Positions 11,133 to 26,200 of a stretch of 64,000 nt of DNA are shown here, one piece after another; within the stretch, counting starts at the first letter, position 1; every line of letters starts with the position of its first letter. This stretch comes from Branchiostoma lanceolatum. Taxonomy: Eukaryota > Chordata > Leptocardii > Amphioxiformes > Branchiostomatidae. A program made the position numbers and the translations under genes. The notes beneath the pieces were generated by a model, which was not told where the DNA came from, made no database searches, and saw only the letters and a program-made list of their open reading frames with translations. The stretch covers positions 30,637,925 through 30,701,924 of the forward strand of contig NC_089725.1 of the NCBI RefSeq assembly GCF_035083965.1, read 5' to 3'.

Positions 11133-11160
11133 CAAGGAGGTTAAAATTTCAACCTCCTTG
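11133..11160. mobile_element. 28-bp micro-MITE with a perfect 7-bp target duplication
   Basis: It has the same 10-base arms as the element at 3942-3969 (CAAGGAGGTT and AACCTCCTTG), again separated by exactly 8 bases, here AAAATTTC. The flanking heptamer CAAAAAC occurs at 11126-11132 and 11161-11167. The flank is A-rich, so the duplication is weaker evidence here than at 3942. Confidence 0.7.
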
Positions 11161-11752
11161 CAAAAACAAACAAAAAACGTAAAAACGTTGCACTGTTCAC
11201 TCCCAACAGAGCTTGATTCGTCATTACTAGGAACATCAACTATATCATCACGGCATATCGATTTTGGGCTCAGTCCGGATGTGCATCCGCGTTGAAAGTG
11301 ATGCATGGGCCCTTAGGTAACGTTGGGCCGTTTGCCCCAAATTGACCTCTACTGTTATGTGTAAAGCGGAGTTGTAGTAATACCTCGTGCCGTGGATGAA
11401 AAATAATATAAGTTAACTTTTCTTTATAATTGGCTCGATTATAACGTTACATGATAGACGGATTAGCCTAGTAGAATGTTATCTATGTACCAGTGAATGC
11501 CATACTCTGTACCTTGTACAATTGTTGAGCAATAAAGTTATTAATCATGAAGTTCTTTCTTTCTGACGTCATCAGTAATTTTGCCGATTTTGTTTGGGAC
11601 GGGCTTTATCTTTCGCGAATATAGCGCCTAATTTTGCGCGTTATTTTTGACATGAAAATACATGTAATAATTTTTTCCTAAAATCACCAAAATTAGAGAG
11701 GTCGCGGAAGAAACAAAACTCAGTTGGTCTTGAAGCTGAAGGGATATCCTTT
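11161..11752. repeat. Spacer with a retroposon 3' tail
   Basis: About 11455-11540 is the reverse complement of about 14970-15050; both contain forms of ATGCCATACTTTGTACCTTG and GCAATAAAGTTAT. It is probably the 3' end of a LINE or SINE. No gene is supported. Confidence 0.55.
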
Positions 11753-12615
11753 AAGCCTAGGTTACACATAGCCGAACATGGCCTCCCGACTGTCCCCCGA
11801 CCATGGTTAGAGTGATTCGGGAGTGATGCGGGAGCTAGGTCGGGTGGCGTTCGGCTGAGTCGGGTGGCGTTCGGCTGAGTCGGCGGGTGTTCGGCTGCAC
11901 CAGCCGAATGTTTTGAAAATTTCAAAACATTCGGCTCTGGACGGAGGGTCTGAAATGGGTCGGCTGGTGTTCGGCTGGTGTTCGGCGCGGTCGACTAGTG
12001 TTCGGCTGGTATTCGGGAGTGAGTCAGCAGTAAAATTAGAACCTTCTTCACGCCAGAAACACTACTGACTTACTCCCAACTAGTTTCCAACCTACCCATA
12101 ACTCACCCCAATGCCGTAGACAAGTCTCTGCTAACTAATTCTCAACCAAGTGACTACTATCGGAACGTGGGCGAATCACCCCCGACCTTCACACGACCAA
12201 AAACAAAGAAGAACACAGAAAGCAGTATTAAAGCTACCCATGATCCGAATTCGATCTCTCGGTGATGTTAACAGCATAAAAGAATGGATTATTCTAATTA
12301 AAAACGAAAATGGCCCCTCTTTTAAAAGTTGCTGAATATGTCCATTTCAATTCGTGAGAGGGTCTGCATTCGGTCGGGGATTAGTCAGGAGAGATTCGGC
12401 AGTCTGCGGCTAGAGGTCGGGATGGTTGGGAGTAGGCTAGAAAGTAATCGGGGCTCATTCGGGAGCAATTCGTGTACTGGTTAGGAGATGATCGGCGCAT
12501 GTTCGGCGCCAAAGACAGGCGTGGCCCAAAAACTGGTCAGACTGCTCCCGAACTTCAGCCGACCTGAGTCGGCTGGTGTTCGGGAGCCATGTTCGGCTAT
12601 GTGTAACCTGGGCTT
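11753..12615. mobile_element. 0.86-kb terminal-inverted-repeat element
   Basis: The left end (AGGTTACACATAGCCGAACA) and the right end (TGTTCGGCTATGTGTAACCT) are inverted copies over more than 30 bp. Inside, near both ends, TCGGCTGGTGTTCGG-type motifs recur many times. No transposase frame is seen, so it is non-autonomous. A degraded end of the same family lies near 13858-13895. Confidence 0.85.
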
Positions 12616-13984
12616 TCGCTAGAGTCGAGGGTGTGCATCCTCGATTTCAAACCCGAAAAAATCCTGCTAGAGTCCATTCGTATCCAGGGCACCAAAAGGG
12701 TTGTCATTGTCATCATTTATACCTGTTTTCAATTCTTTGTAATTATTTGTCTAGGAGATTTCATACTTTGGAAATATGGTGCCCAAAATCACTTTGCATC
12801 ATCTCACGCATACCAGCAGACGACGTGCAAAGTCTAAGAGATCTTGAGTTATACATAGCATAAACATAAATGAATAGAACACACACAACCAATCGCTATA
12901 CCTCCGTGGGAGGTGAACCTCCTTCACGACGGTAATAAATGATAGCGTTTAGTGCTACTGTTTTTTTTAGTTGCCAAATTAGCAATTTCCCGCACGTCCG
13001 CTCCATATGGCCACACATGTGAATTAATGCTGAGGTGACCTTGCTCGCTGCATGACCGGGTCTCACTGAATAGGACAGGGTCATTTGGGGTCGCTTCTGT
13101 AACGTCAGCGTAACTTTATCCCTTACCTGTGCGGAAAAATACACCGTCATTCAAAAGCCGAACGTTGCAAAACAACGGCCGAAAATACAAGAAAAACACG
13201 CAAAAAGACGTTATGCTCTGTTCTTAATTAAGGACAATTACCACTAGAACCCTAATTAGTCAAGTGCATTCTGTCCTTTTAGCAACGTCTGACGTAACAT
13301 CTGACGTCAGCCGATCCACACATCTGCTTGGATAAGAAAGATAATACCCACGGAGCTGAAGGTCATTACGTTTGAGAGGAAATATGATAACATCACCGCC
13401 CTTGCTGAAGGTCAGAGTTTAAAGTTTAAACAACAAACAACATCCGGCCTGACCAGTCAGTTCCTTGTGGAATCTTCGCCGAACGGGCGCTGATCAATAC
13501 GAAGGGTTTGGACGCAACAAACTAGTAAGTTATGCCTTATCCCCATATGTATATCTATAACTGTTAACATTTATGTAACGCTTGATAATCGCGTGCCTGA
13601 GAAATTGGACCAGGTGTGATTTGCCGCGGCGACTCTGCTTGGATATGATATATACGTTAGTAACGAGAACGGTCCTAATCCCGACACATCCCTAATCCCA
13701 ACATAGTTCGGAAAACAATTGTTACGGCGCTATGCATAAGTGTATATATAACATTAATAGTGTCAAGCCTTCATCGCGGGTCAGACGTATCTTAGGAGTT
13801 CAATGATTTCCCGGGACTGGTAGAGACTTAATTAAAGGAGTCTTGAAGTTTAGTCCCATGCACACATAGCCGGCCATGACCTCCCGACCTCCCAGCAAAG
13901 TCGTGAGCAGGTCCTGAATGACCCTGAATGTGTGAGATGGGCTTAGATTACACGCTTTGTCAGCTCATTTAGTGAAGACTCTTA
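12616..13984. other. Spacer without a recognisable gene
   Basis: Open frames of 60-95 codons on both strands lack recognisable domains. A fragment with CATCTGCTTGGA lies at 13320, and a piece of the 11753-12615 family near 13858. No exon is supported. Confidence 0.45.
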
Positions 13985-14265
13985 TTTAAGTTATAACCTT
14001 TGCCGAGAAGGGTATGTTTTGCACAGCGTTCGTGTCTATGTCCTACCTTCCGTCTGTGAACATAATAACTCAAGAATGCCTGGATGGATTGTCTTGGTAC
14101 TTGGTATGTGGGTAGGTCTTTTTGAGACCTTGAAATGTTTAGATTTGGGGCCCCCAAGCAACTCTCTATGGTGCTGCAGCGGAACTTCCTGTTTTGATAT
14201 CTTGTGTTCTGAATATGCTATCAGGTCATGATTTCTTAATGGTAGATAGCTCTTGTTACTTATGC
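13985..14265. repeat. Dispersed repeat (family L) abutting the first HyuA gene
   Basis: The sequence matches 62222-62475 in the same order: CTTTGCCGAGAAGG, CTCAAGAA, GGATTGTCTTG, GTGGGTAGGTCTT, TGCAGCGGAACTTCCTGTTT and GGTAGATAGCTCTT. It ends only about 20 bp before the start codon at 14286, so the promoter or 5' UTR of that gene must be transposon-derived or lie further away. Confidence 0.75.
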
Positions 14266-14285
14266 ATGAACAGTCCCAGATCGAC

Positions 14286-17200
14286 ATGGCGGGGCTGTTT
14301 TCTATCGGAGTGGACGTTGGCGGGACGAACACGGACGCCGTGGTGCTACAGGGGGACCGGGTGGTCTGCTGGAGCAAGCAGGTGACCACCCGGGACGTCA
14401 CCGCGGGGGTGGCCCGGGCCGTCAGGGCGGTACTCAAGCAGCTGAAGGACAAGAACCTGCAAGGTAAGCATATATGATGTAAGGAGACTGGAGAACAGGT
14501 GCTGTCTTATTCTTGAGGTAATCCCAAGAACACAGGAACAGACAACTTCCAGTCTATCTGAAGCGGCCCTGGTTATTGAAAGAAACATCCTGTCAATAGT
14601 GCACTAAATTCTTATCGACAGGAAAATGTTGGGCAGTCCAAAAGGGTTAAGGAATTCGTTTGAATCATCCATTCAATAGTTATTCAGTCTTGCTCAGGAG
14701 TTGTTTTTGTACCATTGAACAATACAGGATCATTATCATGATTAGGGTCATGTAAGGGTTGAGGGTTGACAGGATCATGAGGTGTTATCCTTTAAGATGG
14801 ATTATCAAAGGCTGTAAGGTACCCTCCGATTGGTGGGATTCCTTGGCTTCTGATTGGTTCCTAACAATTCCTGTCAATGATACAAGAAAAATTCTTGTTA
14901 AATAGTGCCAAAAAACTGTGATTACTTATCACTGGACCATTGCAAGCTACAGCAATAAACAGGCAGGTTTATATATAACTTTATTGCACAACAAGTGTAC
15001 AAGGTACAAAGTATGGCATCCACTGGTACATAACTACAGTTCTATAAAGCTAATCTACCTAAAACATCTTTATTGAGAAGTTAATTGCAAGTTCATGCCC
15101 GTGGGCTAATTGCAAATACATGGTAAAGACATAGGGAAAAACATACATGCGTCAGTAAACTGTGTCTGACTTTGTTGTAACAATAGGCTACTGGTACTAA
15201 ATACAATTGTTGGCTATATCTAAACTAGCTGGGTTTGACTTCTTTTTTTATTTTGTATTTCTAAGTATATAGTATGGGATGGGAATGGGCTTTCAAAATC
15301 ATTTTAGGAATTTATAACGTTCTTTGATATATTTTCATATGTATACCATGCAGGGGTTTACCTGTCTATATGTCTCATATTGAAATGTCCTCAATTCCCC
15401 ACCTCAGGCACCATCTCGCGGGTGAACATCGGCACCACCCATTTTGTGAACGCCCTGGTGCAGAGGCGGGACCTGGTGCCCGTGTCGGTGGTGCGGCTGT
15501 GCGGCACGGCGTCGCGGGCGCTGCCGCCGTTCTGCGACTTCCCCAAGGACCTGAAGAAGGTACAACAACAATCAAGTCAAAGTTTATTGCACAATGATTG
15601 TAACAGGTATAATGTACGGCAAAATACTACTGGCTTCTCATATTAAACTAGTACAAACTACAGGAAGGTTCTAGGCTATAAAATGTTGTCAATGGTAGAT
15701 GATATGAACAGGAGGTACAATAGAGATTCGTATAAGTCAATTATATGGTGTGGTGAGGAGTTGAATGTACGTCTTACACAATTAAGTTGCTATTTCACTG
15801 CATGTACATTCATTTATTTTTGTGGGGACTTTAATGGGTCAAGGGGAAAGGAGGTTTTTGTAGCATTTTAAGTTTGCGGTTGAAACAATTCCAAAGACCT
15901 GAAGAAGGTATACCGGTAGTGTGATGGAAAATCTATAGCCAGATATTTGCATACTTTTTTCATTGTCTAAGTCCATATTGATACCAGGTATTGAGACCGG
16001 GTATTGATACTAAGGTCTAAGGTAAGGTGAGTCCATATTGATACCACGTGTATGTTTGAGACTTTTGTAAATTCAAACCAAATAAAGTCAATTTTTGGCC
16101 CTTCAATTAAATCCTCTTTTCACTGAATGAATGATATATTTCTGGTAGATCCAGATCTCATACATTTGGGCAAAAGTACCAATTTGGCCTGTGCTCTACT
16201 ACCCTATTGGGAAATGTTGTGTGAGCAAAGAGCACCTCTTCTAAAACAATCTGGTTGGTGTTGCTAGGAAGCACATGCCCCTTTATCCTTTATTTGGTTC
16301 ATTCTTACAGGTGGTGTGTGGGTCGTACCACCTGGTGAACGGGGGTGTGCAGTTTGATGGGCAGGAGATCTCATCCCTGGAGGAAGAGGAGCTGAGGACC
16401 TGCATCAGGACCATCCGGGACGAGGGAGGGAGGAACGTGGTCATCGCTGGAGTCTTCTCACCCGTCGCTCCGCAACAGGAGGAGAAGGTGAGAATTCTAG
16501 AAATTTTAAACTTTCTTTCCTTCTCTTTCTTTCTTTCCTTCCTTCTTTTCTTCCTTCCTTTTCATTTGTTTTGATAAGTCATTCAGTCATTTATTCTCAC
16601 CCGCTCACTCATTCACTCTCACTCACTCACTCACTCACTCACTCACTCACTCACTCACTCACTCACCCACCCACCCACTCACTCACTGACTCACTCACTC
16701 ACTGACTCACTCACTGACTCACTCACACTCACTCACTGACTCACTCACTGACTCACTCACTGACTCACTCACTGACTCACTCACTGACTCACTCACTCAC
16801 TCACTCACTCACTCACTCACTCACTTGAAATCACTCACTCCTTCACTCCTTCACTCACTCCTTCACTCACTCACTCCTTCACTCACTCACTCACTCACTC
16901 ACTCACTCACTCACTCACTCACTCACTCACTCACTCACTCACTCACTCACTCACTCACTCTTTAACAATCTAATGTAATGTTGCTTATTTAAGAACTTGA
17001 AAGTCCCAGAAAGACTCCCTGACAGATTTTCTCCCCTGAATCCCTCCAGGTTGCGGATCTGTTCCGTGCGGAGTTCCCGGAGGTCAGCCTGACCTTGTCC
17101 CACGAGGTCGGGCAGATCGGGCTGCTGGAGAGGGAGAACGCGGCCGTCCTGAACGAGTGCCTGAAACCTCTGTGCCACAGGACGGTGGAGGCGTTCAGAC

Positions 17201-20200
17201 AGGCACTGAACGCACTGGGACTGACCTGCCCCTTCTACCTCACACAGAACGATGGGACACTGATCAGGTGTGGGGATGGTGTTGTTTGTTCTTTAAGTGC
17301 ATGCTTCGTCTAGTTGAAGGCAGTCCTAGCTTGTTATTCATCCATATCTACATGTAGCTACCTGGTTCCTACTGGATAGGGCAACAAGTCTGGATACAAG
17401 TATTGAATATTAAGAGTGATTAAAGGGATAGATATCAGCCTAATGCAATCCTGGCTCTAAGGTCAGGTTTGAGTCCCAAGTTCCTGACCTCTTTCTGAAC
17501 CCCTATATTTATACTACCAAGTTAAAGGATTGAACTATCCATTCAATATCTTTTAGGAAAGGCACTCCATTAGCACATCTAAGAATCCACAACACTTGAA
17601 AAGATCAAGGGGTACGAATTGTATGAGTAATGTGTGAATGCCTGATGTTTGTATTCCAGTGCAGAGCAGACGTTGGAGTTCCCTGTTCGCACGTTTGCGT
17701 CTGGACCAACCAACAGCATGAGGGGGGCAGCCTTCCTGTCAGGTGGGACCCAATCATGACAGTGTTTTGGCGGGATCTTAATTTTGCTTCAAGTTCACAA
17801 AGAACATTTACTGTATATTCATTGTTTTATTTATTTATTTATTTATTGCATACATGTAGTAACATACAGCCAACATTGCCCATTGGCTATCATCAAGTGC
17901 TAACCTTGGGAGTTATACAAAATGATTATACAACCAGTAATTGATAATATTAGAAATTAATTGAAATTTACATTCATGTATGATGTATAAATGCAAATTT
18001 TACTGTATCACAATCAAAGAAGTGCGCCTTTTCCTGTGCAAATTTAACCAGGCACTTTTACACCTATGTGGCATGGCGAATACTGATTTACACATATCTT
18101 GGTCACAGGTGTGGAAGATGCTATCGTGATTGACATTGGAGGTACCACGTCTGACTTGGGCTGTCTGATGGGAGGGTTTCCACGACAGGCGTCAACCAGG
18201 GTCAAGGTTAGACATTTGTAGTGTACCAGGGTCAAGGTTAGACATTTGTAGTGTAGCAGGGTTAAGGTTAGACATTTGTAGTGTACCAGGGTCAAGGTTA
18301 GACATTTGTAGTGTACCAGGGTTAAGGTTAGACATTTGTAGTGTACCAGGGTCAAGGTTAGACATTTGTAGTGTACCAGGGTCAAGGTTAGACATTTGTA
18401 GTGTACTAGGGTCAAGGTTAGACATTTGTAGTGTTCCATGATCAAGGTTAGACATTTGTGGTATACCAGGAGCCATGTCCTCATTGCATAAGTGGACCTG
18501 TGGGTGCGGTTCCATCCAAAGGTCAGCCCCAGCTTGGACATGTTGTAAGGGATTGCATTTGTCATTTCAGATGGTGACATAAAGCCAGCAGCCCCGTGTA
18601 TAGGGGAGCTACAGCCATAAGCCTCAAGCACCAAGCCTCTGCATAAAAGAGCCCAGCACATTTATTGAAAAGACTTTGCAGTTTTCCTCTGTGTTCCCCA
18701 TGACAGGTTGGAGGAGTCAGCACAAACTTCCGCATGCCGGACGTCCTGAGCATCGGGCTGGGAGGGGGATCTATTGTCAGACAGACGGACGGAACAGAGA
18801 CAAATCAGGTATGTGTAGTGTTTCATAGCTGTGTAAATCTGTGAATGCAAGATAATGGAAGATATCATTAGATGTCAACTCGTGAAGCTTGGATTGCCTT
18901 ACCCAACTTGTCAGTAATGCCTTTTGTGTGAAAAGGGTAAAACCTTTGAAATAACTAAAAGGAATCTTCCATCATCACCATCATTGTAAAACTGAGAGGG
19001 TTCTTAATGGAAGGACTGAGTTTTAGACATTTACATTTTGAAATAGTGAATAAAGATAACATTTTCTTTGCAGGGCACTCAATCAAAGCTGATCCAACCT
19101 GCGCTGATCTGTAGACAGCACATAAAATTTAGCCTTTTATCAAACAGAACACTTCTTAAATCTTTCCCAGCGCCCAGTACAGGTGGGTCCCACCAGTACG
19201 GGGTACGGCCTGGTGCGGGAGGGTCTGGTGTTCGGCGGCTCCACCCTGATGTCTAACCTGCATCTCTCCCAGCGCCCAGTGCAGGTGGGTCCCAGCAGTA
19301 CGGGGTACGGCCTGGTGCGGGAGGGTCTGGTGTTCGGCGGCTCCACCCTGACCGCCTCCGACGTGGCCGTGGCCGCAGGACTGGCCGACCTGGGCGACCC
19401 CGGTCATGTGACCAGTCTGGACCGGGTCCTGGTGCAGCGGGCGGTGGACAGGATACACCAGATGGTCGAGGAGGCCATCGATCAGGTCAAGGTGGGAAGC
19501 AATCAATCAATCAATCAATCAGTGAATCAATCAATCAATCAATCAAATTGGCCGGTCATCAATTTTGCCGACTGACGTTGGTTTAGCTTTTTTTGGCTCT
19601 GAAATCGTTTGAGAGCGGAGATAAATGCTATGTGTTTTTTGTTGACGCCAGTATCCACCAAGTAGAATTTTCTCAGGAGGGAATGGATGCAGTTGTGGTG
19701 AGAGCGTAATGTTTTCGGTCAATGCAGAGATCGGGTGGTGCCGCATAACATTACCTTGTTGGTGGGCAGGAGTACTTGGTAACTAACAAACCGATGTACA
19801 ATGAACGGTCCATTGCCTGAAGAGCCACCAAAAGGTGGTCACATTTGCCAGCTCACCAGGTCTTTATGTAGAGGTGGGTCACTTGAACAGGTGGTCACTT
19901 GCTGAAGATGTTTTACCATTCTTTACTCAGCTAAGTGGTGAGGAACAGCCCATTCTGCTGGTGGGGGGAGGCACAATTCTGGTGGATGGAAAGAGAAACA
20001 TCAGCGGAGCATCCAGCATTCAGAAACCTCAGCATTATCAGGTTTGGCTAACATGTAATGTAATAATGTATATCAAATTCCATACAAATGTTCACTATGT
20101 TTATTGTACTGATAACAGTCTCAATAGTTTTTTTTTACTCGTTGATGACTGGCTTAGTTTTAGCCAAAAGAAGAACAACATACATGTACATTTAATCTAT

Positions 20201-23200
20201 CATGTAGCCACTGGCTGTGTGAACCAATCACAGGCCTCCATTCCTATTGGTTATACAGCCATAACGTCACACCTCACCTCACCTCACATATCCCTTGACC
20301 TCTTTGTGGGCTGTTGGGGCACCATGACTAGTTACTCCACTATCCTCCTCCACCTCACTCTGTCCTTCGCTGCTCTCATTGTTACAAGCATTCAGAAGAA
20401 AGTCATGCATTGACCAATGATGTACACCTGTGGGACTAGTTATATGGTTAAAAATTTTTTAAGACGTGCCAGTTTGAATTGACTATGGTATATGATAATA
20501 ACTCAAATGATCCACTTTTCCCTTGGCGTTTATCGTGACATAGTGCCTGACCAGTGACCTATACCGGTAACCACCTTATAAACCATTTAGTTCACTCAGT
20601 GGTTTATGAGATGGTTATAGGTCACTAGCCATGCAGGCATTATGTCATGATAAACGCTAAGGGAAAAGTGGGTCATTAACCCTTAGATATTTTCCCAACA
20701 GTGGGTCTTTAACTCTTAACCTTCTCCATGCAGCCTAACTCTGTAACCAATAGGGAATTGCGTGCCAAACGGCTACTTCAGAGTGCTAAAACTTATATGT
20801 TTCCCCACCAGGTAGCTAATGCAGTGGGAGCAGCGCTGGGGCAGGTCAGCGGGACTGTGGACAGGGTGGTTAGCCTGGTGCAGATGTCTCGGGACGAGGC
20901 CATCAGGAGGGCAAAAGCAGACGCCGCTCAGCAGGCCGTGGCTGCCGGCGCAGTGGACAGCTCTGTGGAGGTTGGACATTAATTCACAGAATAGCAAACA
21001 CATACAGAGAGATTTTAGATAAGTGACAGGCATGATCCAAAAATCAGAAGGCTCTTCTCCATCACTTATTCGATACGGAATAATGTGCTTGACCCGTTTA
21101 ACAATTTTATCATCAACAAATATTCAAACTTTACATATTTTTTCTGATATCTTTCCACCGGAACCTGGCCTTTCTGATTCCTGGCATGATGATGATGTCA
21201 TAGTGAGCAAAGTACTTGAAACCTAGCCCATAAAATTCCCCGGCATCCGTTAGTAGACCTAGGCGGGCGGGCGAAACACTACAAGCGCCTTAGAGATACC
21301 TGAAAGCTCCCGATGGTACGGTTACTAGGCTATAGTTATGGAGGTGTTTGACTTAAAGACTTATGTCCTCTCCTAACATTCTAGAGATTCAAAAGTAACC
21401 AGTGTCTCTGTTGCAGATTACAGAAGTGAGTGAGGTCCCCCTAGCATACCTGCCCGGTAATGCAACCAAAGTAACAGTGAAGGCAGTGGGGCAGCTGGGG
21501 GAGAGACTCTCTTGTGAGGGAACCGACTTAGCGGACATCAACATTGATACCATGGCAACGGAGCAGCAACAAGAGGAGGGCGATGGTAATTTTCCATCAT
21601 TTCTTGTTTCTTGTAATCCTTTGCAGCAGTATAATAATAGGAAGACAATGTGGTAAATTTGATTAGTAGAAAGGATAAATATTCACCACTATGTCAAACC
21701 TGTACAAGTGACCACCTCACAGTAAGGATTATCTGGCCAATGCAGGGCTCAAGTTTCAGGTTCTGTGACAGGACCTCTCCTTGGTGCTGAACTGAGTATC
21801 ACCAATTATTACATATCTGTGACAGGACCTCTCCTTGGTACTGAACTGATTATCACTGGTTAGTGAGCTATAACATTACAGATACAAGTTCTTAAGAGAG
21901 GCTGTAGAGTTGGTAATTATGCTTTGCTGACATTCTTCTTTATCATATGTCATGCACCCAAAATTTTGTGTGCCCAAATTAGGTGTGCCAGTGCTCATAT
22001 TCCCAAAAATGAATTTTGACCTATGCAATGTGACCTTTTTTTTTTGGTCACATACATAATTCTTCTCATTGACACAATAATTATTAACCTTTAGCACACT
22101 AAAGTGGCTGTTTCCCAATTCCCTATTGGTTACAGAGTAAGGCAGCAGGGAGAATTCGAAGGTTAAAAATCCTGTCTATAGTGTCAACATACACCAGATT
22201 TTACGGATCCTTGAGTGGCCTCTTCATTGACAGTTTTGACTGCATAATGCACCAGCTTCACAGGGGCACCAATTTTTTAGCAAATGCCCACAAATACCCA
22301 CTTTGAAGAAGTCTGTGCTGCATGGATCTCAATTTTTTGCTCAGAATATGTTCAAGTTGTGCTCCTATTTATCCATCCTGATTTTCAAGTCAAATCATGA
22401 ATATAAGCTAAATAAATCGGACGTGACCATTCTTACCTGACTTTTTACAGAATGCCCAGCACTCTTTAGCGAATGACTACTGTATCCGCCAAAATATCGG
22501 CCATTGTGCCACAGGTGCTCAATCTATCACCATACATGGGCAGCAGCTTTTCTACCGTACATTCACCACTTTTTTAATTCCAGCTGCTGATGCGGCACCC
22601 CCTCCTATTCCTCCCGCCTCCCTGGCCAGCCACCTGCCGACCCTTCAGGAGACGGAGCCCGAGATCGACCCTGAGACGGGGGCGTGGGTGCTGAGCCGCT
22701 GGGACGTGGAGTGTCTGGCCGTGGGGGCGGGGATCCTCGGGTGCGGCGGCGGAGGGAACCCCGGGCTGGGCAGGCTGCAGGTTTGTTTGTTTGTTTGTTT
22801 ATTTTGCATAACTGGTAAACCACCTTATGGCATAACACGCCAGTTAGGTACATGCTCAGTAAGACTGTACTGAAAGGTTTGATCCACTCACACTGGGAAG
22901 GACCTCTACTCATTTCAATGTGTAGTGTGTTCTTCAATGTACGTGTGGCTCTTCTCTCACGGGGCCTCCAGCTTTTCGTCCCATCTAAGAGGACATCCCT
23001 AACCAAAGCTGAGAACTCATTTTCATCTCAAGAGTCAAGTGAAGAAATAGGTCACCCGTACAGTAGAGTTCCTTTCCCATGGCACAACATTGGGGCCTGC
23101 CAGGGATTCCAACCCAGAACCTTTAGATTCTAAGTCAACAACCCTAACCACAGGACCACCTTGCCACCTTGCAGGTGCTGCGGGCACTGGAACAGGGCGG

Positions 23201-26200
23201 AAAAATCAGAGTCATCGCGCCTGAGAGGTGAGAATCTCAGTTTTTTTATCTTCTGACATTTGGCTGCACTTCTTCCTATCTTCCTAGAACTCTAACTTTT
23301 CAAAGGTTTTTGTTGAACCACTTTTCAAAGTTTTGCTGTCTCTCTCTCCCACTTTGTCTCTCCCTCTTTCCCCCTCTCTCTTTCTCTCTCTTTCTTTCTC
23401 TCCCTCCCTCTCTCTCTCCCTCTATCTCTCTCTTTCCCCTCCTTCCTCTATTTTGTTTTTCTACTTCATTCAAGCTGGTGTGCCATGCCAAAGTTACAGA
23501 TACAGACACAGAAATCCACATTCTGTTCTTCAACTGTTTTTATACTTCTATTTCAGACTCGGCACCACCCCCGCCCTGACTGGTTCTGTGGCGTCCGTGG
23601 CCTTCATGGGCGCTCCGACCATCCAGTTCGAGAAGCTGTGTGGCGGGAACGAGACTCGGGACGCCCTACGGTGTGTTCAGGACCTGTGCAACGTCTACAA
23701 TAATAATGATAGACAGCTGTCTAACACAGGTGACAAAATGTTTTTGCGGTGTTTTAAGTTTGCAGCTGAAAAAATTCCATAGTAATACATTGGAGTAATA
23801 GTGTCATTAGAGACGCGTGTTCTTAGTGTCATTAATTTGTGTTAGAGAGGTCACTGCAAAGACCTTACAAGCAAAACCACCGCTATCATTTCATTACATT
23901 TTTAGTTACGTACTGTCTCAGCATAAAGAGATTTGGTGTCCTATAGTACTCATGTAACCTATAGCCTTGATGAAGTGGCCTTTAGGCCTTGTTACATCAT
24001 ACTCATAGTAAGAAAAAAAGAGAATAAATGTTATTCGCATGTAAGCTACACTTAACTACACAGCACTAAATAAAGCTACCTATGTCTATCTTTCAGATGG
24101 TTTGGAAGTGAAGCGAGGTGACGGTGTGACATATCTTGATGACTACAGACCTGAACAGACCGATCATGAGACAGACCAGGGTGTTGACAGGGTTGTCGCG
24201 GTGATGAGTGCGGAGATCGGCGGGCTGAACTCCATGGAGCCGCTTGTGGTGGGGGCAGCGCTGGACCTGCCCGTGGTGGACGCTGACGGCATGGGAAGGG
24301 CATTCCCTGAGCTGCAGGTGGGGGAGGAGATTTTTGATTCCTGTCTGTGAACATCTGTATCTGCATCCAGTTGAACCGCCCTTTGGCATAGCACACTAGC
24401 TTTGCAGACACACGGCGTCACAGCAGCTGGTTAGATAATACAGAGTGCCTTTAGATTTGCACATCTAGCTGGAAGCATAATGTTCAAAGCTATCAAATGA
24501 AACAATACCCAGCTCTTGTCATTTTTGATCTGGTGTTGTCCTGCTGTCCTGTCCTGTTCAGTCCTGATATTTCACTGGTCACAGGTCTTGGCTATTGCTG
24601 TGCTGACTTTGATCACTTGTACTGTTTCTATGCTGTTCTATGATAGTATTGATTGTAATCTTTTGTTGTTCTGCCGATGTTGTTCTATTCCTGTCCTGAT
24701 GTTGTTCTATTCCTTTGCAGAATTTGTTCTATACCCATACTGATGTTGTTCTATTCCTGTGCTGATGTTATACTATTTCTGTCCTGATGCTGTCCTTTTC
24801 CTGTGCTGATGTTGTTCTATTCCTGTGCTGATGTTATACTATTTCTGTGCATCTCTTCCTGTCCTAATGTTGTTCTGTTCCTATTCAAAAGTTGTTCTAT
24901 TCTTGTACAGATGTTTGCACCGTTCATCTACGGCGTTGACCCTTGCCCCGCTGCCGTGGCTGACGACAAAGGTCAAAGGGCAGCCATACTGAAGACCGAC
25001 TCCGCCAAACATCTCGAAAACCACTTCAGGGCCGTCTGTGTTGCCATGGGGTGAGTCATCAATATGGGGGGACTCTAGAATAATCCCGTTTTACAGACAA
25101 GGTTCTCAAGACATAGTCTGACTAAATCGGGCTTAAAGCAGCTCTCCCATTGGTCAGGACCCATAGGGAAGGACTACACACATTTTTTTTGATTATTGAA
25201 AAATATAGAACAGCTTAGACCATGAAACAAGAGACTATGTCTGAAAATTGTTGAAGCCTGGAAGAAATGATGACAAACTTAGCTCATATCACAAGCCTTA
25301 GATCTTACTCAATACTTTTGCATCATATTTGTAGTCAGTCTCCAGAGGATTCGTCATTCATTGTATCAACTTTGCATGTTTCCCTCCAGCTGCAGTGCCG
25401 GGGTGTCGTTTGCCCCCCTCACCGCCCCCCAGGTCCGCTCCACCTGCGTCCAGTACTCCCTCAGTCGAGCCTGGCGCCTCGGCCATGCCGCGTTACACGC
25501 CTACAAGAGCGGCACGTCTCCGGTTCAGGCCGTGCTGCAGCAGGAGAATGGCAGACTCCTGGCCATGGGAAAGGTGAGCATGCCCATGATTGTACACATC
25601 AATATTGGTATCCTTCTTCTTGCTGCCAATTGTTAGTTGGGTAACTGCCCTATGTTCTGAAATCCCCATGTTCCAAAATCCCTACGTAAATATTTTGACA
25701 CACACAGCCATGATTTGGTATCTGTATCTATCTGTATCTGTATAGCCAGTATAACCGTCCTTCGGGATAACACACCAGCTTTGCAGGCACGCGGCGCGGA
25801 AGCAGCTGGTTATATCGCACCGAACGACCTAAACTTTGTTAGAAAGGTTTGCTAAACCCCAGTACTCTTTTGTGTGTGGTGGATTATCTTATGAGTTGTG
25901 GCTCTCCGGACCTACCAGGTAAGTTTGACTGTTCTTGCTCCCCAGGTCTCTGATGTCCAGAGGACCACGACGGCAGGGTTTGCCCGAGGGGTGCTGAAGG
26001 TCGAGGGGTCGGGGGACTTCCTGGGTCAAACCCTGAAGATCGACTTCCAGAACGAGAACCTGGTGGCAAGATTCCTCAGCGACAACAAGGTGGGGTGGTC
26101 ACTTCAACTGTAAATTCATTCATTTTTGATTCCATTTTTTGGTAGGAGTGAAAAGAAGTTTTAAGTTCGCTGTTGAAACAATACTGTTACAAACGAGGTT